A stretch of DNA of 64,000 nucleotides from Kitasatospora sp. GP82 (GCF_029892105.1 NZ_JARZAJ010000002.1:186001-250000), one strand, 5' to 3'; positions 8,483 to 16,810 are shown, counted from the first letter of the stretch. Notes: a model not told the origin generated them from the letters alone. Program-made: numbers and translations.

Positions 8483-8917
8483 TCAGTCCGCAATGTCACC
8501 CATCGCGACCACGTGCTCGATCCTGACCCTGACGAGCAGTTCGCCGGGCACGCCGTTGCGGGCCGCGTACTCCTCCCGCCGGTCCTCGCCCATGTAGCGC
8601 GCCCCGATCCGCCCGGCCCACTCCCGTACCTCGGCCAGGTCCTCGCCGAGCGTCGCCGTCCCCCGGACCAGGACGAAGGAGAAGGGCGGCCGGTCGTCGT
8701 CCACGCAGAGCATCACCCGGCCGTCCCGGGCCAGATTGCGGCCCTTGACGGTGTCGCGGCCGGTGTTGAAGACGAGGTCGCCGCCGTCCAGCAGGAACCA
8801 GATCGGTGCCACATGCGGGCTTCCGTCGGCCTTGGTGGTGGCCAGCTTGGCGGTACGGGTGCCGGCGGAGAGGAAGTCCCGCCACTCGGGTTCGGTCATA
8901 CGGGGCATGCGGCCCAT
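8483..8917 (-). CDS. PPOX-class (pyridoxamine-phosphate-oxidase fold) F420/FMN-dependent enzyme
   Basis: 144 residues in one split-barrel domain. TRTAKLATTKADGSPHVAPIW, GRNLARDGRVMLCVDD and SFVLVRGTA are hallmarks of the actinobacterial PPOX F420 family, which uses F420 or a flavin for small-molecule redox or binding. The substrate is unknown. Three in-frame ATGs (8917, 8908, 8899) are possible and none has a clear ribosome site; homologues usually begin close to MTEPEW, so the shorter starts are real alternatives. It follows trxA at 53 bp on the same strand and may belong to that operon. Confidence 0.82.
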   Translation of the reverse strand: MGRMPRMTEPEWRDFLSAGTRTAKLATTKADGSPHVAPIWFLLDGGDLVFNTGRDTVKGRNLARDGRVMLCVDDDRPPFSFVLVRGTATLGEDLAEVREWAGRIGARYMGEDRREEYAARNGVPGELLVRVRIEHVVAMGDIAD

Positions 8918-8970
8918 GCTCACCCAGACGCCGTCGGCACACCGCAACGACCCGCCGGAGCGACCGATCG

Positions 8971-9303
8971 TCAGATGACCTCGGCCAGCTCGCGCAGCAG
9001 CTTGGCCTTGGCCCGGGCACCGACCATGCTCTTCACCGGCTGCCCGCCCCGGAAGACGATCAGCGTGGGCATCGACAGCACCCCGTACGCCGCCTGGGTC
9101 TCCGGGTTGGTGTCCACGTCCAGCTGAACGATCTTCAGCCGGTCCGCCTCCTCGCGGGCGACCTCCGCCAGCACCGGGGCGATCATCCGGCAGGGCGAGC
9201 ACCAGGCTGCGGTGAAGTCCACCAGCACCGGCAGTTCGGACTCCAGCACCTCGGTCGCGAAGGTCCGGTCGGTGACCGCCTCGACTCCCTTTGCCTGCAC
9301 CAT
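8971..9303 (-). CDS. trxA: Thioredoxin
   Basis: 110 residues, the standard thioredoxin length. The redox site is WCSPC, so the central Gly of the usual WCGPC is replaced by Ser, which shifts redox potential in related proteins. VLVDFTAAWC and the cis-Pro motif SMPTLIVFRGG are intact. It reduces protein disulfides in the cytoplasm. It lies three bases downstream of a MerR-family gene on the same strand, so the pair is almost surely co-transcribed and oxidative or thiol stress control is plausible. Confidence 0.92.
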   Translation of the reverse strand: MVQAKGVEAVTDRTFATEVLESELPVLVDFTAAWCSPCRMIAPVLAEVAREEADRLKIVQLDVDTNPETQAAYGVLSMPTLIVFRGGQPVKSMVGARAKAKLLRELAEVI

Positions 9304-9306
9304 GGT

Positions 9307-9747
9307 TCAGTCCTCCTCTGGGTTGTTCTCCGGGTCGATCGGACGTGTACTCAGCTCGCAGTGCGGCTCGGGCCCGCCGGGCTGTGCGGCCTGCACCTCC
9401 AGCTCCGCCCTGGCCAGCTGCGCGCCCACCTGGTCGCGGACCTCCTGGAGCCGGGCGATGCACCGGTCCAGTTCCGCCAGCTTGCTCCGGTAGACCTGGA
9501 GCGAGGCCGGGCACGAGTCCCCGGCCGGGTGGCCCGCCCGCAGGCACTCCACGAACGGCCGGGTGTCCTCCAGCTCGAAGCCGAAGTCCTGGAGCAGCCG
9601 GATCTGGCGCAGCAGCCGCAGGTCGTCCTCGTCGTACGCCCGGTAGCCGTTTCCGCCGCGCCGGGCAGGCAGCAGTCCGCGCGACTCGTAGTAGCGCAGG
9701 GTGCGCGTGGTGGTGCCTGCCTTCTCCGCCAGTTCGCCGATCCGCAT
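9307..9747 (-). CDS. MerR-family regulator co-transcribed with thioredoxin
   Basis: 146 residues. MRIGELAEKAGTTTRTLRYYE is the HTH, then a dimerisation helix with QDFGFELEDTRPFVECLRAG and a C-terminal tail containing Cys residues (FVECLR, GDSCPAS, PHCELS). The Cys pattern would allow metal or redox sensing but does not match a specific subfamily I can name. ATG 9747 begins the conserved domain; the frame could extend 11 residues further. Operon with trxA (3-bp gap). A MerR-type palindrome lies immediately upstream. Confidence 0.88.
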   Translation of the reverse strand: MRIGELAEKAGTTTRTLRYYESRGLLPARRGGNGYRAYDEDDLRLLRQIRLLQDFGFELEDTRPFVECLRAGHPAGDSCPASLQVYRSKLAELDRCIARLQEVRDQVGAQLARAELEVQAAQPGGPEPHCELSTRPIDPENNPEED

Positions 9748-9764
9748 GGCACCGACCGTAGACC

Positions 9765-9780
9765 TTGACCCTGACGTCAA
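9765..9780 (-). promoter_or_regulatory. MerR-type operator upstream of the regulator-trxA operon
   Basis: TTGAC-N6-GTCAA inverted repeat; the minus-strand TTGACG (9775-9780) would be the -35 element, with TCGGTG 19 bp further on as a weak -10. The start codon is only about 18 bases from the operator, so the transcript would be leaderless or nearly so. Confidence 0.6.
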
Positions 9781-9842
9781 CGCCAGCGGTCCGCCCCTGC
9801 CGGGCCGGTGCGTTCCTCAGCGCAGGATCGGCCGGACGGCCC

Positions 9843-11138
9843 CTACCGCTCGCACTCGGCGGCCCGTCGGAGCAGCAGCTGCCGCTCGCGGGCGTTGCGG
9901 GTGAGTTCGGCGGCCCGTTCGAACTCCGCTCCGGCCTCGGCGAATCGGCCCAGCTTCGCCAGCAGGTCGCCACGCACACTGGGCAGCAGGTGGTAGCTGC
10001 GCAGAGCCGGTTCCGCAACCAGCCCGTCCACCACGGCCAGGCCCTCGGCGGGCCCGTACGCCATCGACAGCGCGACCGCCCGGTTCAACTCGACCACCGG
10101 CGACGGCGCGAGCTCGGCGAGCTGACCGTACAGCGCGGCGATGCGCGGCCAGTCGGTCGCCTCCGGGGTACGGGCGCGGGCATGGCAGGCGGCGATGGCG
10201 GCCTGGAGCGCGTACGGTCCCAGCGGCTCCCCGGTGCGCGCGACCAGCGCGCCGGCGCGGTCGAGGGCGGCCAGGCCGCGCCGGATCAGCACCCGGTCCC
10301 AGCGGGAGCGGTCCTGGTCGAGCAGCAGAACGGGCTCTCCTCCCGACCCGACCCTGGCGGCGGACCTGGACGCCTGGATCTCCATCAGCGCGACCAGGCC
10401 GTGCACTTCGGGCTCCTCCGGCGCCAGCCCGGCCAGGATGCGGCCGAGGCGCAGCGCCTCCTCACAGAGCGCGGGACGCAGCCAGTCGTCGCCGGCGGTC
10501 GCCGAGTAGCCCTCGTTGAAGATCAGGTAGACCACCTCCAGAACGGAGGCCAGCCGAGGCACCAGCTCGTCCCCGTACGGGACTTCGAACGGGACCCGGG
10601 TGTCGGCGAGGGTCCGCTTGGCCCGGCTGATCCGCTGGGCGACGGTCGCCTCGGGGACCAGGTAGGCGCGGGCGATCTCCTTGGTGGTCAGGCCACCGAG
10701 CAGCCGCAGGGTGAGCGCGACCCGGGCGTCCGTGGAGAGCACCGGGTGACAGGCGGTGAAGACCAGCCGCAGCAGGTCGTCCTCGATACTGCCCATCGCC
10801 TCGTCGAGAACGGCTTCGAGAGCCGCATCGCCCTCCGTCACGCTGCTCGCGAGCGCGGTCTCCAGGCCGCGTCCGAGCTCCTCCACCCGCTGGTTGAGCC
10901 GCTGCTGCCGACGCAGCACGTCGATGGCACGGTGCTTGGCACTGGCCATCAGCCAGGCCCCCGGGTTGCGCGGGATGCCGTCCCGAGGCCACTGCTCCAG
11001 CGCCGCGACCAGCGCATCCTGGGCAAGCTCCTCGGCCAGCCCGAGATCGCGAACAATCCTGGTGAGCCCGGCGATCAGTCGCGCCGACTCGATCCGCCAG
11101 ACAGCGTCGATGGCGCGGTGGGTGTCGGAGGCCGTCAT
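9843..11138 (-). CDS. ECF sigma factor with C-terminal TPR-like extension (ECF42-like)
   Basis: 431 residues, far longer than a plain ECF factor. Sigma region 2 (about 10-80) and region 4 (about 115-170, TTKEIARAYLVPEATVAQRISRAKRTL) are followed by a DUF6596-type segment (PYGDELVPRLASVLEVVYLIFNEGY) and helical repeats to the end. In the ECF42 group this extension replaces an anti-sigma factor in controlling activity, and a DGPF/YCII-domain protein is the usual genetic partner. No such gene adjoins it here; one lies at 24292-24705. ATG 11138 opens the conserved region. Transcribed alone. Confidence 0.92.
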   Translation of the reverse strand: MTASDTHRAIDAVWRIESARLIAGLTRIVRDLGLAEELAQDALVAALEQWPRDGIPRNPGAWLMASAKHRAIDVLRRQQRLNQRVEELGRGLETALASSVTEGDAALEAVLDEAMGSIEDDLLRLVFTACHPVLSTDARVALTLRLLGGLTTKEIARAYLVPEATVAQRISRAKRTLADTRVPFEVPYGDELVPRLASVLEVVYLIFNEGYSATAGDDWLRPALCEEALRLGRILAGLAPEEPEVHGLVALMEIQASRSAARVGSGGEPVLLLDQDRSRWDRVLIRRGLAALDRAGALVARTGEPLGPYALQAAIAACHARARTPEATDWPRIAALYGQLAELAPSPVVELNRAVALSMAYGPAEGLAVVDGLVAEPALRSYHLLPSVRGDLLAKLGRFAEAGAEFERAAELTRNARERQLLLRRAAECER

Positions 11139-11248
11139 GTCCGCCCATCACACCACTCCCCACCCCACCACGCCACACCATCCCCCTGCGCCACGCCGAA
11201 CCCTCCCCCAGGGGCAGGGGGCAACTTTCTCAAGGCGGCGCGCCGCCC

Positions 11249-11470
11249 GCATGGCCTCGGGTGGAGACGCGGCGTTTGGCTACTGCGTGCGCGCAGCCGA
11301 CCTTGCCGAAGGCCGCTACGCCCACGACGCAGCGGCTGATCTGCTCGTCACCGCGCTGGACTCCTGCGGGCGATTGGGACGCAGAACGCATCGACCTGCT
11401 GGGCAGACTGCTGCGCGCTGGTCCGGGGCGCCGGGCCGGTGCCCGCACGCACGCGGCGGGAGGTCCGGGC
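11249..11470 (+). pseudogene. Decayed fragment of a helical-repeat (BTAD/ATPase regulator-like) gene
   Basis: In one frame the segment VRAADLAEGRYAHDAAADLL with a following LVTALDSCG resembles the helical repeats of large actinobacterial AAA/BTAD regulators. The similarity continues as AERIDLLGRLLRAG after a +1 shift near 11375. No start, stop or flanking domain is intact, so this is a remnant. The rest of 11139-11641 is non-coding apart from a possible second fragment (EDLPEETGLTPAQIALGVL, about 11650 on the plus strand) ended by a stop. Confidence 0.4.
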
Positions 11471-11641
11471 GGCTCTCGAGACCCTTATACGTACGTTAGG
11501 GGCCCTGACGTGGGTCCTGTTAGGGGTTCTTTTGGGCGTCGCGCCTCCGCGCGAGCCGGTCTCGAAACAGCGGGTCAGAGCCCCGGCCCCGAGCTGTGGT
11601 CGGGCAATATCTACCGAGCGATGGATCAGCATCCCGGGGGA

Positions 11642-12406
11642 TCAGCACCGAGGACCTCCCCGAGGAGACCGGACTGACTCCGGCCCAGATCGCGCTCGGG
11701 GTGCTGTGACAGGACCTGGGCGACCGGCCGGACGCCGAGCAGTCGGGGGATGCGCTGCCACAGTCTGGTCGTTGCCGCGTGCGCGGCGCCGCCCGGCATT
11801 GGGTATTGCGATCGCAAGCAGCACCCCGACCACCAGGGCGACCGTGTGCCCGATTGCGGGGACGGTCAGCTGTCCCAGGTCCGCGAAGAGACCCGGGGAC
11901 AGGGCGGCGAGGGTGCCGAGTGAGCCAATGCGCAGGACTGGCTTCCTGCCGGCCACGACGAGCGCCGAGAGCGCGGCCACCAGTACGTACGAGGGGCCGA
12001 TGTCCGTTGCCGTGCGCAGTGAGTCTGGGGCTGATCCGCTGGCGATCCTTAGCTCGGTGACGTACTGGCTTATCAGGCTCCCGAGAGTTTGTGCGGACCC
12101 GACGATCACTGTCGCCGGCAGATTGTCGAGGCGTGCTGTCAGCAGGAACAGGGCGACTGTGGTGAGCGCCAGGTCCCCCCATGGTGCCGGGCCGCCGAGG
12201 AAGGGGGAGGCGAGCATAGCCTCGAGGGGATGGCTGTGCAGGTTGGCGAGGTTGGTCGATGCCCATAGGTCGAGGCTGGCTCTGGATCTTGGGCTTAGCA
12301 GGAGTGTGTAGCTGATCGAGAGTGCGGTCGAGATGCCGAGGAAGGCGAACGGCATGGTGTAGGTGCGAAGGAACGCTTCTGCCCAGGAGTTGGTCTGTCG
12401 CTTCAT
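11642..12406 (-). CDS. Rhomboid-like multi-pass membrane protein
   Basis: 254 residues with five or six hydrophobic segments (around 15-35, 75-95, 100-125, 145-165, 185-205) and an Arg/Pro-rich tail. It resembles a group of Streptomyces rhomboid-like proteins by segment order, but I see no GxSG serine motif, so protease activity is doubtful. ATG 12406 has GGAAGG six bases upstream. It sits 54 bp downstream of the ABC permease gene on the same strand and is probably the third gene of that operon. The Pro/Arg-rich last 60 residues may reflect read-through into decayed DNA. Confidence 0.6.
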   Translation of the reverse strand: MKRQTNSWAEAFLRTYTMPFAFLGISTALSISYTLLLSPRSRASLDLWASTNLANLHSHPLEAMLASPFLGGPAPWGDLALTTVALFLLTARLDNLPATVIVGSAQTLGSLISQYVTELRIASGSAPDSLRTATDIGPSYVLVAALSALVVAGRKPVLRIGSLGTLAALSPGLFADLGQLTVPAIGHTVALVVGVLLAIAIPNAGRRRARGNDQTVAAHPPTARRPAGRPGPVTAPRARSGPESVRSPRGGPRC

Positions 12407-12460
12407 CACTGGCCTTCCGTCGGTTGTGCCGACGGTTGTGGAAGTGGTTCGGGACTTGCT

Positions 12461-13309
12461 CTAGACGTCGCGGCGATCGACCATGAGGACCGCTGCCGCG
12501 AGCAGAACGATCGGGTAGACGACCAGTGAGGCCCAGGCCATCGTGCTGGATGGCGCGAGTGAGTCCAGGTGGGCGACTGTCAGACGGTGAAGGGCGGTGC
12601 TGGGGAGTGACTGGTGCACTCGAAGCATCCAGCCGTGATCGCTCTGCAGGAACGGCGGAAGGACGAACAGCAAGCCGAACGCCACGCAGATGGATCCGGC
12701 GCCGTGGCGGATGAGCGCGGCCAGAGAGAGGCTGATCAGGGTCACCGAGGCAAGATGCAGGCCGGTCGCGAGTACGGCACGAAGCACGCCAGGGCTAGTG
12801 ATCGAGAGGCCGAAGTGTTCAGTCGCGAACATGGCCTGGGCGATGCCGAAACTCGTCAGGGCGGTAACCACACCGATGGTGAATGAGGTCATCCCGGCCA
12901 CAGCTGCTTTGGCAGCGACAACCGGACGCCGGCTGGGAACGGCGGCGAAGCTCATCCTGATGAGCCCGCTGGAGTACTCACCGCTCATCGCCAGGGCGCC
13001 GACCACGACCATGGCGAGTTGCAACAGGGAGAAGCCCGAAAAGGAAGCAGCGATCGGATCGAAGCCGGCTCGCTGTTCCAGCGTGCGTTGATCCCACTTG
13101 TCCACGGTGGTGTTGCAGAAGAGGAGGGTGACACCGATGGCGACCAGGACGCCTGACATGGTGATGGTCCAGACCGGACGGAGTGACCGGATTTTGATCC
13201 ACTCCGATCCGAGGACATTCATCCACTGCACCAGCCGGCCGTCCGGAACCTCCGAGTCGACCGCCCGCTGATTCTCCTGCGCATGGTCTTTCTGAAGGGA
13301 AGAGTTCAT
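12461..13309 (-). CDS. ABC-2-type transporter permease
   Basis: 282 residues. A hydrophilic N-terminus is followed by six predicted membrane segments, with the GEYSSGLIRMSFAAVPSRRP loop characteristic of ABC-2 permeases in peptide-antibiotic export and immunity systems. ATG 13309 is favoured over 13318 because an AGGA lies nine bases upstream of it. It follows the ATPase gene by 15 bp. Substrate unknown. Location between a two-component system and a peptide locus makes a bacteriocin-resistance or signal role plausible (inference). Confidence 0.88.
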   Translation of the reverse strand: MNSSLQKDHAQENQRAVDSEVPDGRLVQWMNVLGSEWIKIRSLRPVWTITMSGVLVAIGVTLLFCNTTVDKWDQRTLEQRAGFDPIAASFSGFSLLQLAMVVVGALAMSGEYSSGLIRMSFAAVPSRRPVVAAKAAVAGMTSFTIGVVTALTSFGIAQAMFATEHFGLSITSPGVLRAVLATGLHLASVTLISLSLAALIRHGAGSICVAFGLLFVLPPFLQSDHGWMLRVHQSLPSTALHRLTVAHLDSLAPSSTMAWASLVVYPIVLLAAAVLMVDRRDV

Positions 13310-13324
13310 TGTCGGCATTCCTGT

Positions 13325-14245
13325 TCAGCGGGAGGCGGTGGCGTTGGACCCTGCGCGGTGCTCGCCGGTCTCTGCGGTGAGGTCCATGAAGGCTTGTTCG
13401 AGGCCGGCGCTGTGCGGTACCAGTTCATGGACGGCGATTCGGTTGGCGAGCGCCAGGTCTCCGATCCGCGCGGCGTGCAGGCCGGACACTTCCAGCAGGT
13501 CACCGACGGTGGTGACCTGGGCGTCCGCCGCCCGGAGAACCTGCTCCAGGGCTTCCTTGGACGGCGTACGTACGGTGACCGTGTCGGACGAGCCCCGGCG
13601 GATGAAGTCCGCCACAGTGGTGTGGGCGAGGAGACGGCCGGCTCCGATGACGATGAGCCGGTCGGCTGTGTGCTCCATCTCGCTCATGACGTGGCTCGAC
13701 ACCAGGACTGTTCGGCCCTCATCGGCCAGGCGGCGGAACAGGAGCCTGATCCAGCGGATCCCGTCCGGGTCCAGGCCGTTGATCGGCTCGTCGAAGATGA
13801 GGACGGGCGGGTCCCCGAGCAGTGCGGCGGCGATGCCGAGCCGCTGCTTCATCCCCAGCGAGTAGCTGCGGACTCGCCGCCGGGCCACTGATGCCAGACC
13901 GACCTCGTCGAGTACCGCCGACACCCGCGATCGTCCGATGCCGTTGGTGCGAGCGATGGCGGCCAAGTACTGGAATCCGCTGGGACCCGGCGGTACAGCG
14001 GACGCGTCTAGCAGCGCGCCGACGTGGTGGAGCGGGCGCCGCAGTTGCCGGTACGGCCGACCGTCGATCAGGGCGGTTCCCGCCGTGGGCCTGTTAAGTC
14101 CCATGACCATGCGGAGGGTGGTGGACTTTCCGGCACCGTTGGGGCCGAGGAAACCGGTGACCGAACCAGGGCGGACCTCGACTGACAGGTTGTCGACTGC
14201 CACGGTGGCGCCGTAACGCTTGGACAAGGCCTCAGTTGTGATCAC
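13325..14245 (-). CDS. ABC transporter ATP-binding protein (ABC-2 partner)
   Basis: 306 residues. Walker A GPNGAGKST, signature YSLGMKQRLG, Walker B VLIFDEPINGLD and the switch-region SSHVMSEME are present. The extended C-terminal segment (about 215-306) is typical of drug and bacteriocin exporters of the BcrA/CcmA type. GTG 14245 has GAGGA upstream. The signature begins SLG rather than SGG, common in this group. First gene of a three-gene minus-strand operon, divergent from the histidine kinase. Confidence 0.92.
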   Translation of the reverse strand: MITTEALSKRYGATVAVDNLSVEVRPGSVTGFLGPNGAGKSTTLRMVMGLNRPTAGTALIDGRPYRQLRRPLHHVGALLDASAVPPGPSGFQYLAAIARTNGIGRSRVSAVLDEVGLASVARRRVRSYSLGMKQRLGIAAALLGDPPVLIFDEPINGLDPDGIRWIRLLFRRLADEGRTVLVSSHVMSEMEHTADRLIVIGAGRLLAHTTVADFIRRGSSDTVTVRTPSKEALEQVLRAADAQVTTVGDLLEVSGLHAARIGDLALANRIAVHELVPHSAGLEQAFMDLTAETGEHRAGSNATASR

Positions 14246-14249
14246 GACT

Positions 14250-14382
14250 CATCCTCGATCGATGCAGGCTGATGCTGGCAGCAGCAACCTTGCCGTGATC
14301 ATCGAGGATGCGCGTCTGGCTGCGGGCCTATCTCGGATAGGTCTCGGGACAGATGTGGGACCGACTCCACCCCACCTAGCAT
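14250..14382. promoter_or_regulatory. Divergent control region with nested inverted repeats
   Basis: A 10-bp inverted repeat, CATCCTCGAT (14250-14259) and ATCGAGGATG (14301-14310), and a second palindrome CCTATC-TCG-GATAGG (14327-14341) lie between the ABC operon and the kinase gene. TAGCAT at 14377-14382 is seven bases before the kinase GTG, so that mRNA is probably leaderless. These are candidate sites for the response regulator encoded at 15630. Confidence 0.55.
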
Positions 14383-14389
14383 CGGCGTC

Positions 14390-15571
14390 GTGGATCTACA
14401 CCTGCAACCGCCGCTACTGGGCCTGGCGGCACGCCGCCTGGTGATCGCCGACGCCGGAGTTGCTGCGGTCCTGGCCGCGATTCTCCTCTGTAACGCCTCA
14501 GGCTCTGTCCACCCGGCCGAGGTGGTCATGGCACTGGCCTCGGTCGGCGCGGTGGCAGTACGCCGGCTCAGTCCGGTTGCCACACTGGCCGTGACCATCG
14601 CGGGCCTGGCCGTGACCGAGTACGGAGGCCTCGCAGCCTTCGTCGGCGTCGCGCTGGCCCTGACTTCGTACACTGCGGCGGCCAGGCCGGCTCGTGCGTC
14701 CTTCGGCATGCTGGCCGCGACAGTGGCCGTGGTGTTCGCAACCGGTGCGCTGGGCCACCCGACGGACTTCCGGGACCACCTGGGCCTGGTGGCATTCTCC
14801 TTGGCTTCGATGATGCTGAGCTCGATCTGGACGGTGAGCTGGTGCCTCTTCCGCGGACGCGCCTACAACGAAGCGCTGCGCGAGCATGCGGAGCAGCGAG
14901 CGCACGCCGCAGTGTCGGAGGCCCGGCGTACCGTTGTCGAGGAACGACTGCGTCTCGCCCGCGAGTTGCACGATGTCGTCGGCCACAGCATGAGCATCAT
15001 CGCGATCCAGTCCGGAGTCGCTCGCCACGTCATCGCCACGCAGCCCGAGGAGGCAGCGAAGTCTCTCGCCGCCATCCAGGAGACCAGCCGTACGGTCCTT
15101 CGTGAGCTCCGGTTGCTGCTCGGCGTTCTGCGGGACAGCGACGAGGTGGAATACACACCGGGCGGCCTCGACGAACTCCCGAGGCTGGTGGACGAGGCGC
15201 AGCTCGCCGGAGTCAAGGTCGAGTTGACTACCGAGGGGGACTCGCGCCGGCTGACGCGCGGGCTCGACCTTGCGGCCTTCCGCATTGTGCAGGAGGGGCT
15301 GACCAACGTCATCAAACATGCCGACGCCGACTGGGCGAGGGTGACCGTCACCTACCGCGACACGGACGTCGTGGTCGAGGTCCTCGACCACGGCAGGGGG
15401 CTCGGTCCTGGTCAACCCGTCAGAGGGCACGGGCTGGTGGGAGTTCGGGAGCGGGTTGCACTCTACGGGGGAGACATGGTCGCTGAGAAGGTGTCACCGC
15501 TCGGGTTCCGGCTGATGGCGAGCCTCCCCACTGAGTCCCCGACCGAGCCCGTCGCGAGCGGCGGCCGGTGA
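14390..15571 (+). CDS. NarL-family sensor histidine kinase
   Basis: 393 residues. Four or five membrane segments occupy residues 10-155, then the HisKA_3 phospho-acceptor region RLARELHDVVGHSMSIIAIQ (His near 199) and an HATPase_c domain with DHGRGLG and GHGLVGVRERV. There is no large extracellular loop, so the signal is probably sensed within the membrane, as in cell-envelope or bacteriocin sensors. GTG 14390 lacks a ribosome site but stands at a likely transcription start. The response regulator gene begins 58 bp downstream; the ABC operon is divergent. Confidence 0.93.
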   Translation: MDLHLQPPLLGLAARRLVIADAGVAAVLAAILLCNASGSVHPAEVVMALASVGAVAVRRLSPVATLAVTIAGLAVTEYGGLAAFVGVALALTSYTAAARPARASFGMLAATVAVVFATGALGHPTDFRDHLGLVAFSLASMMLSSIWTVSWCLFRGRAYNEALREHAEQRAHAAVSEARRTVVEERLRLARELHDVVGHSMSIIAIQSGVARHVIATQPEEAAKSLAAIQETSRTVLRELRLLLGVLRDSDEVEYTPGGLDELPRLVDEAQLAGVKVELTTEGDSRRLTRGLDLAAFRIVQEGLTNVIKHADADWARVTVTYRDTDVVVEVLDHGRGLGPGQPVRGHGLVGVRERVALYGGDMVAEKVSPLGFRLMASLPTESPTEPVASGGR

Positions 15572-15629
15572 CCGCGGCAGGACAAGTGAATCCGGCTTCG
15601 CACACTTTGACTCAGCCCCGGAGGGTTAC

Positions 15630-16289
15630 ATGACAATCACGGTACTGATCGCAGACGACGAGGAACTGGTCAGAGCAGGCTTCCGTGTGCTGGTCAATTC
15701 TGCCCCTGACCTCGACGTTGTCGGGGAGGCTCGGACTGGCGAGGAGGCTGTCGCCCTGGCCCGGGCCGAGCAGCCCGATGTCATCCTGATGGATGTCCAG
15801 ATGCCTGTCCTCAACGGGATCGAAGCCACCCGGAACTTGCTGGCCGGACCGACGCCCGCTCAGGTCCGGGTGCTCATCCTCACCACCTTCGACCTGGACG
15901 AGTACGCCTTCGAGGGCCTGCGAGCCGGTGCCAGCGGCTTCCTGCTGAAGGACACTCCGCCAGAGGAACTGATCAGCGCGATCCGGGTCCTGGCGGCAGG
16001 AGAGTCGCTGCTGACTCCCCGGGTCACACGGCGGCTGATCGAGGAGTACACCGCCGGCCCGGCGGCCACCCCCCAGCCGCGGAAGCTGCCGGGGATCACG
16101 GCCCGAGAGTTGGAGATCCTCCGGCTGGTTGCCCGGGGCCTGTCCAACGCGGAGATCGCCGAGCAGCTCTTCCTGAGCATCGGGACCGTCAAGATTCATG
16201 TCAGTCGGCTGCTCGCCAAGCTGGACGCCCGGGACCGCACTCAGCTGGTCATAGCGGCCTACGAGGCAGGGCTGGGCTCGCTCACCTGA
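15630..16289 (+). CDS. NarL/LuxR-family response regulator
   Basis: 219 residues. Receiver domain 1-120 with acidic pair DDEE, phospho-Asp in ILMDVQMP (about residue 54) and conserved Lys in LLKDTPPEEL; LuxR-type HTH at 150-215 (ITARELEILRLVARGLSNAEIA). It is partner to the upstream kinase. ATG 15630 has GGAGGG eight bases upstream. Probable targets are the divergent ABC exporter and, less surely, the peptide locus that begins just downstream. Confidence 0.95.
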   Translation: MTITVLIADDEELVRAGFRVLVNSAPDLDVVGEARTGEEAVALARAEQPDVILMDVQMPVLNGIEATRNLLAGPTPAQVRVLILTTFDLDEYAFEGLRAGASGFLLKDTPPEELISAIRVLAAGESLLTPRVTRRLIEEYTAGPAATPQPRKLPGITARELEILRLVARGLSNAEIAEQLFLSIGTVKIHVSRLLAKLDARDRTQLVIAAYEAGLGSLT

Positions 16290-16343
16290 CACCTGACCAT
16301 GCAGAGAGGGAAAGGTCCCGCCGGGTTCCTATTGCGTTAACGA

Positions 16344-16386
16344 GTCCCATGGGCGGTGCGGCCAATGCCGACACCACCCATGGGAC
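16344..16386. terminator. Bidirectional terminator between response regulator and peptide gene
   Basis: Arms 16344-16358 and 16372-16386 (15 bp, one G-T mismatch) enclose a 13-base loop between two convergent stop codons. It separates the two-component operon from the peptide locus. Confidence 0.85.
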
Positions 16387-16437
16387 CATTCGAGGTTAAG
16401 CTACGGCGATTTTCTCCGCATTAGCGGATGCCGTGGC

Positions 16438-16617
16438 TCAGTCGTTGTCGTCGACCGGCCCCGTGTAGTTTCCGAGCGTCCGCTGGTAGGCGTCCTGCAG
16501 GCCACTGTCGGAGCTGTCCTGGTCGTCGTACTTGCCGCGGCTGCCGTCGTGAGCTGAAGCTCCGGCGTCGGCGGACTGAACGACGGTGATGTCCTCGGGA
16601 TTGAGCGACGTTGCCAT
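16438..16617 (-). CDS. Acidic precursor peptide, copy 1 (RiPP-like)
   Basis: 59 residues. It begins MATSLNPEDITVVQSA and aligns without gaps through residue 39 with the peptides at 22982 and 23868. Shared elements are SLNPEDITV (4-12), SA (15-16), HD (23-24), G28, DDxDxxDSG (31-39) and the C-terminal DDND. It has no Cys and about 12 Asp. The conserved start looks like a recognition leader; the centre and C-terminus, rich in Asp, Asn and Ser, would be the modified region. ATG 16617 has AAGGGGAG upstream, the same ribosome-site style as the oxygenase gene. Divergent from the oxygenase operon, with its own TTGACA promoter. Confidence 0.85.
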   Translation of the reverse strand: MATSLNPEDITVVQSADAGASAHDGSRGKYDDQDSSDSGLQDAYQRTLGNYTGPVDDND

Positions 16618-16668
16618 GACTCTCCCCTTGCTGATTGATTTCGAACCACCGGTCGGCGGCTCGGCATA

Positions 16669-16710
16669 AACATAGGTCGAGGGCCTCCAGGCGTGTCAAT
16701 CAGTGATTGA
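16669..16710 (-). promoter_or_regulatory. Promoter of peptide gene 1 with overlapping palindrome
   Basis: Minus-strand TTGACA (16694-16699) and TATGTT (16669-16674) are 19 bp apart. A perfect 15-bp palindrome TCAATCAGTGATTGA (16696-16710) overlaps the -35, the place for a repressor or activator. The half-site GTGATTGA recurs ahead of peptide gene 3 (about 23776-23783). Confidence 0.6.
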
Positions 16711-16796
16711 TATCCGGCCGATCACGACAACGTCCGATTTGAGAGTCGTTGGGCGAACTTTATGACCGGTTTGTACATCTTGCCGAGTCAAAGAAC

Positions 16797-16810
16797 GTGA
16801 CCCATGTCAC
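16797..16810. promoter_or_regulatory. Crp-type site 1
   Basis: GTGAC-CCAT-GTCAC, a perfect inverted repeat that fits the Streptomyces Crp consensus GTG-N6-GNCAC. It is 180 bp upstream of peptide gene 1 in the 619-bp divergent region. Confidence 0.6.

Noticed and set aside
11642..12406. Active rhomboid protease
   Set aside because: The transmembrane pattern is rhomboid-like but no GxSG and His pair is visible.
16401..16699. Two 90-residue minus-strand frames over peptide gene 1
   Set aside because: They are out of frame with the 59-residue peptide, which matches two paralogues and has a good ribosome site.
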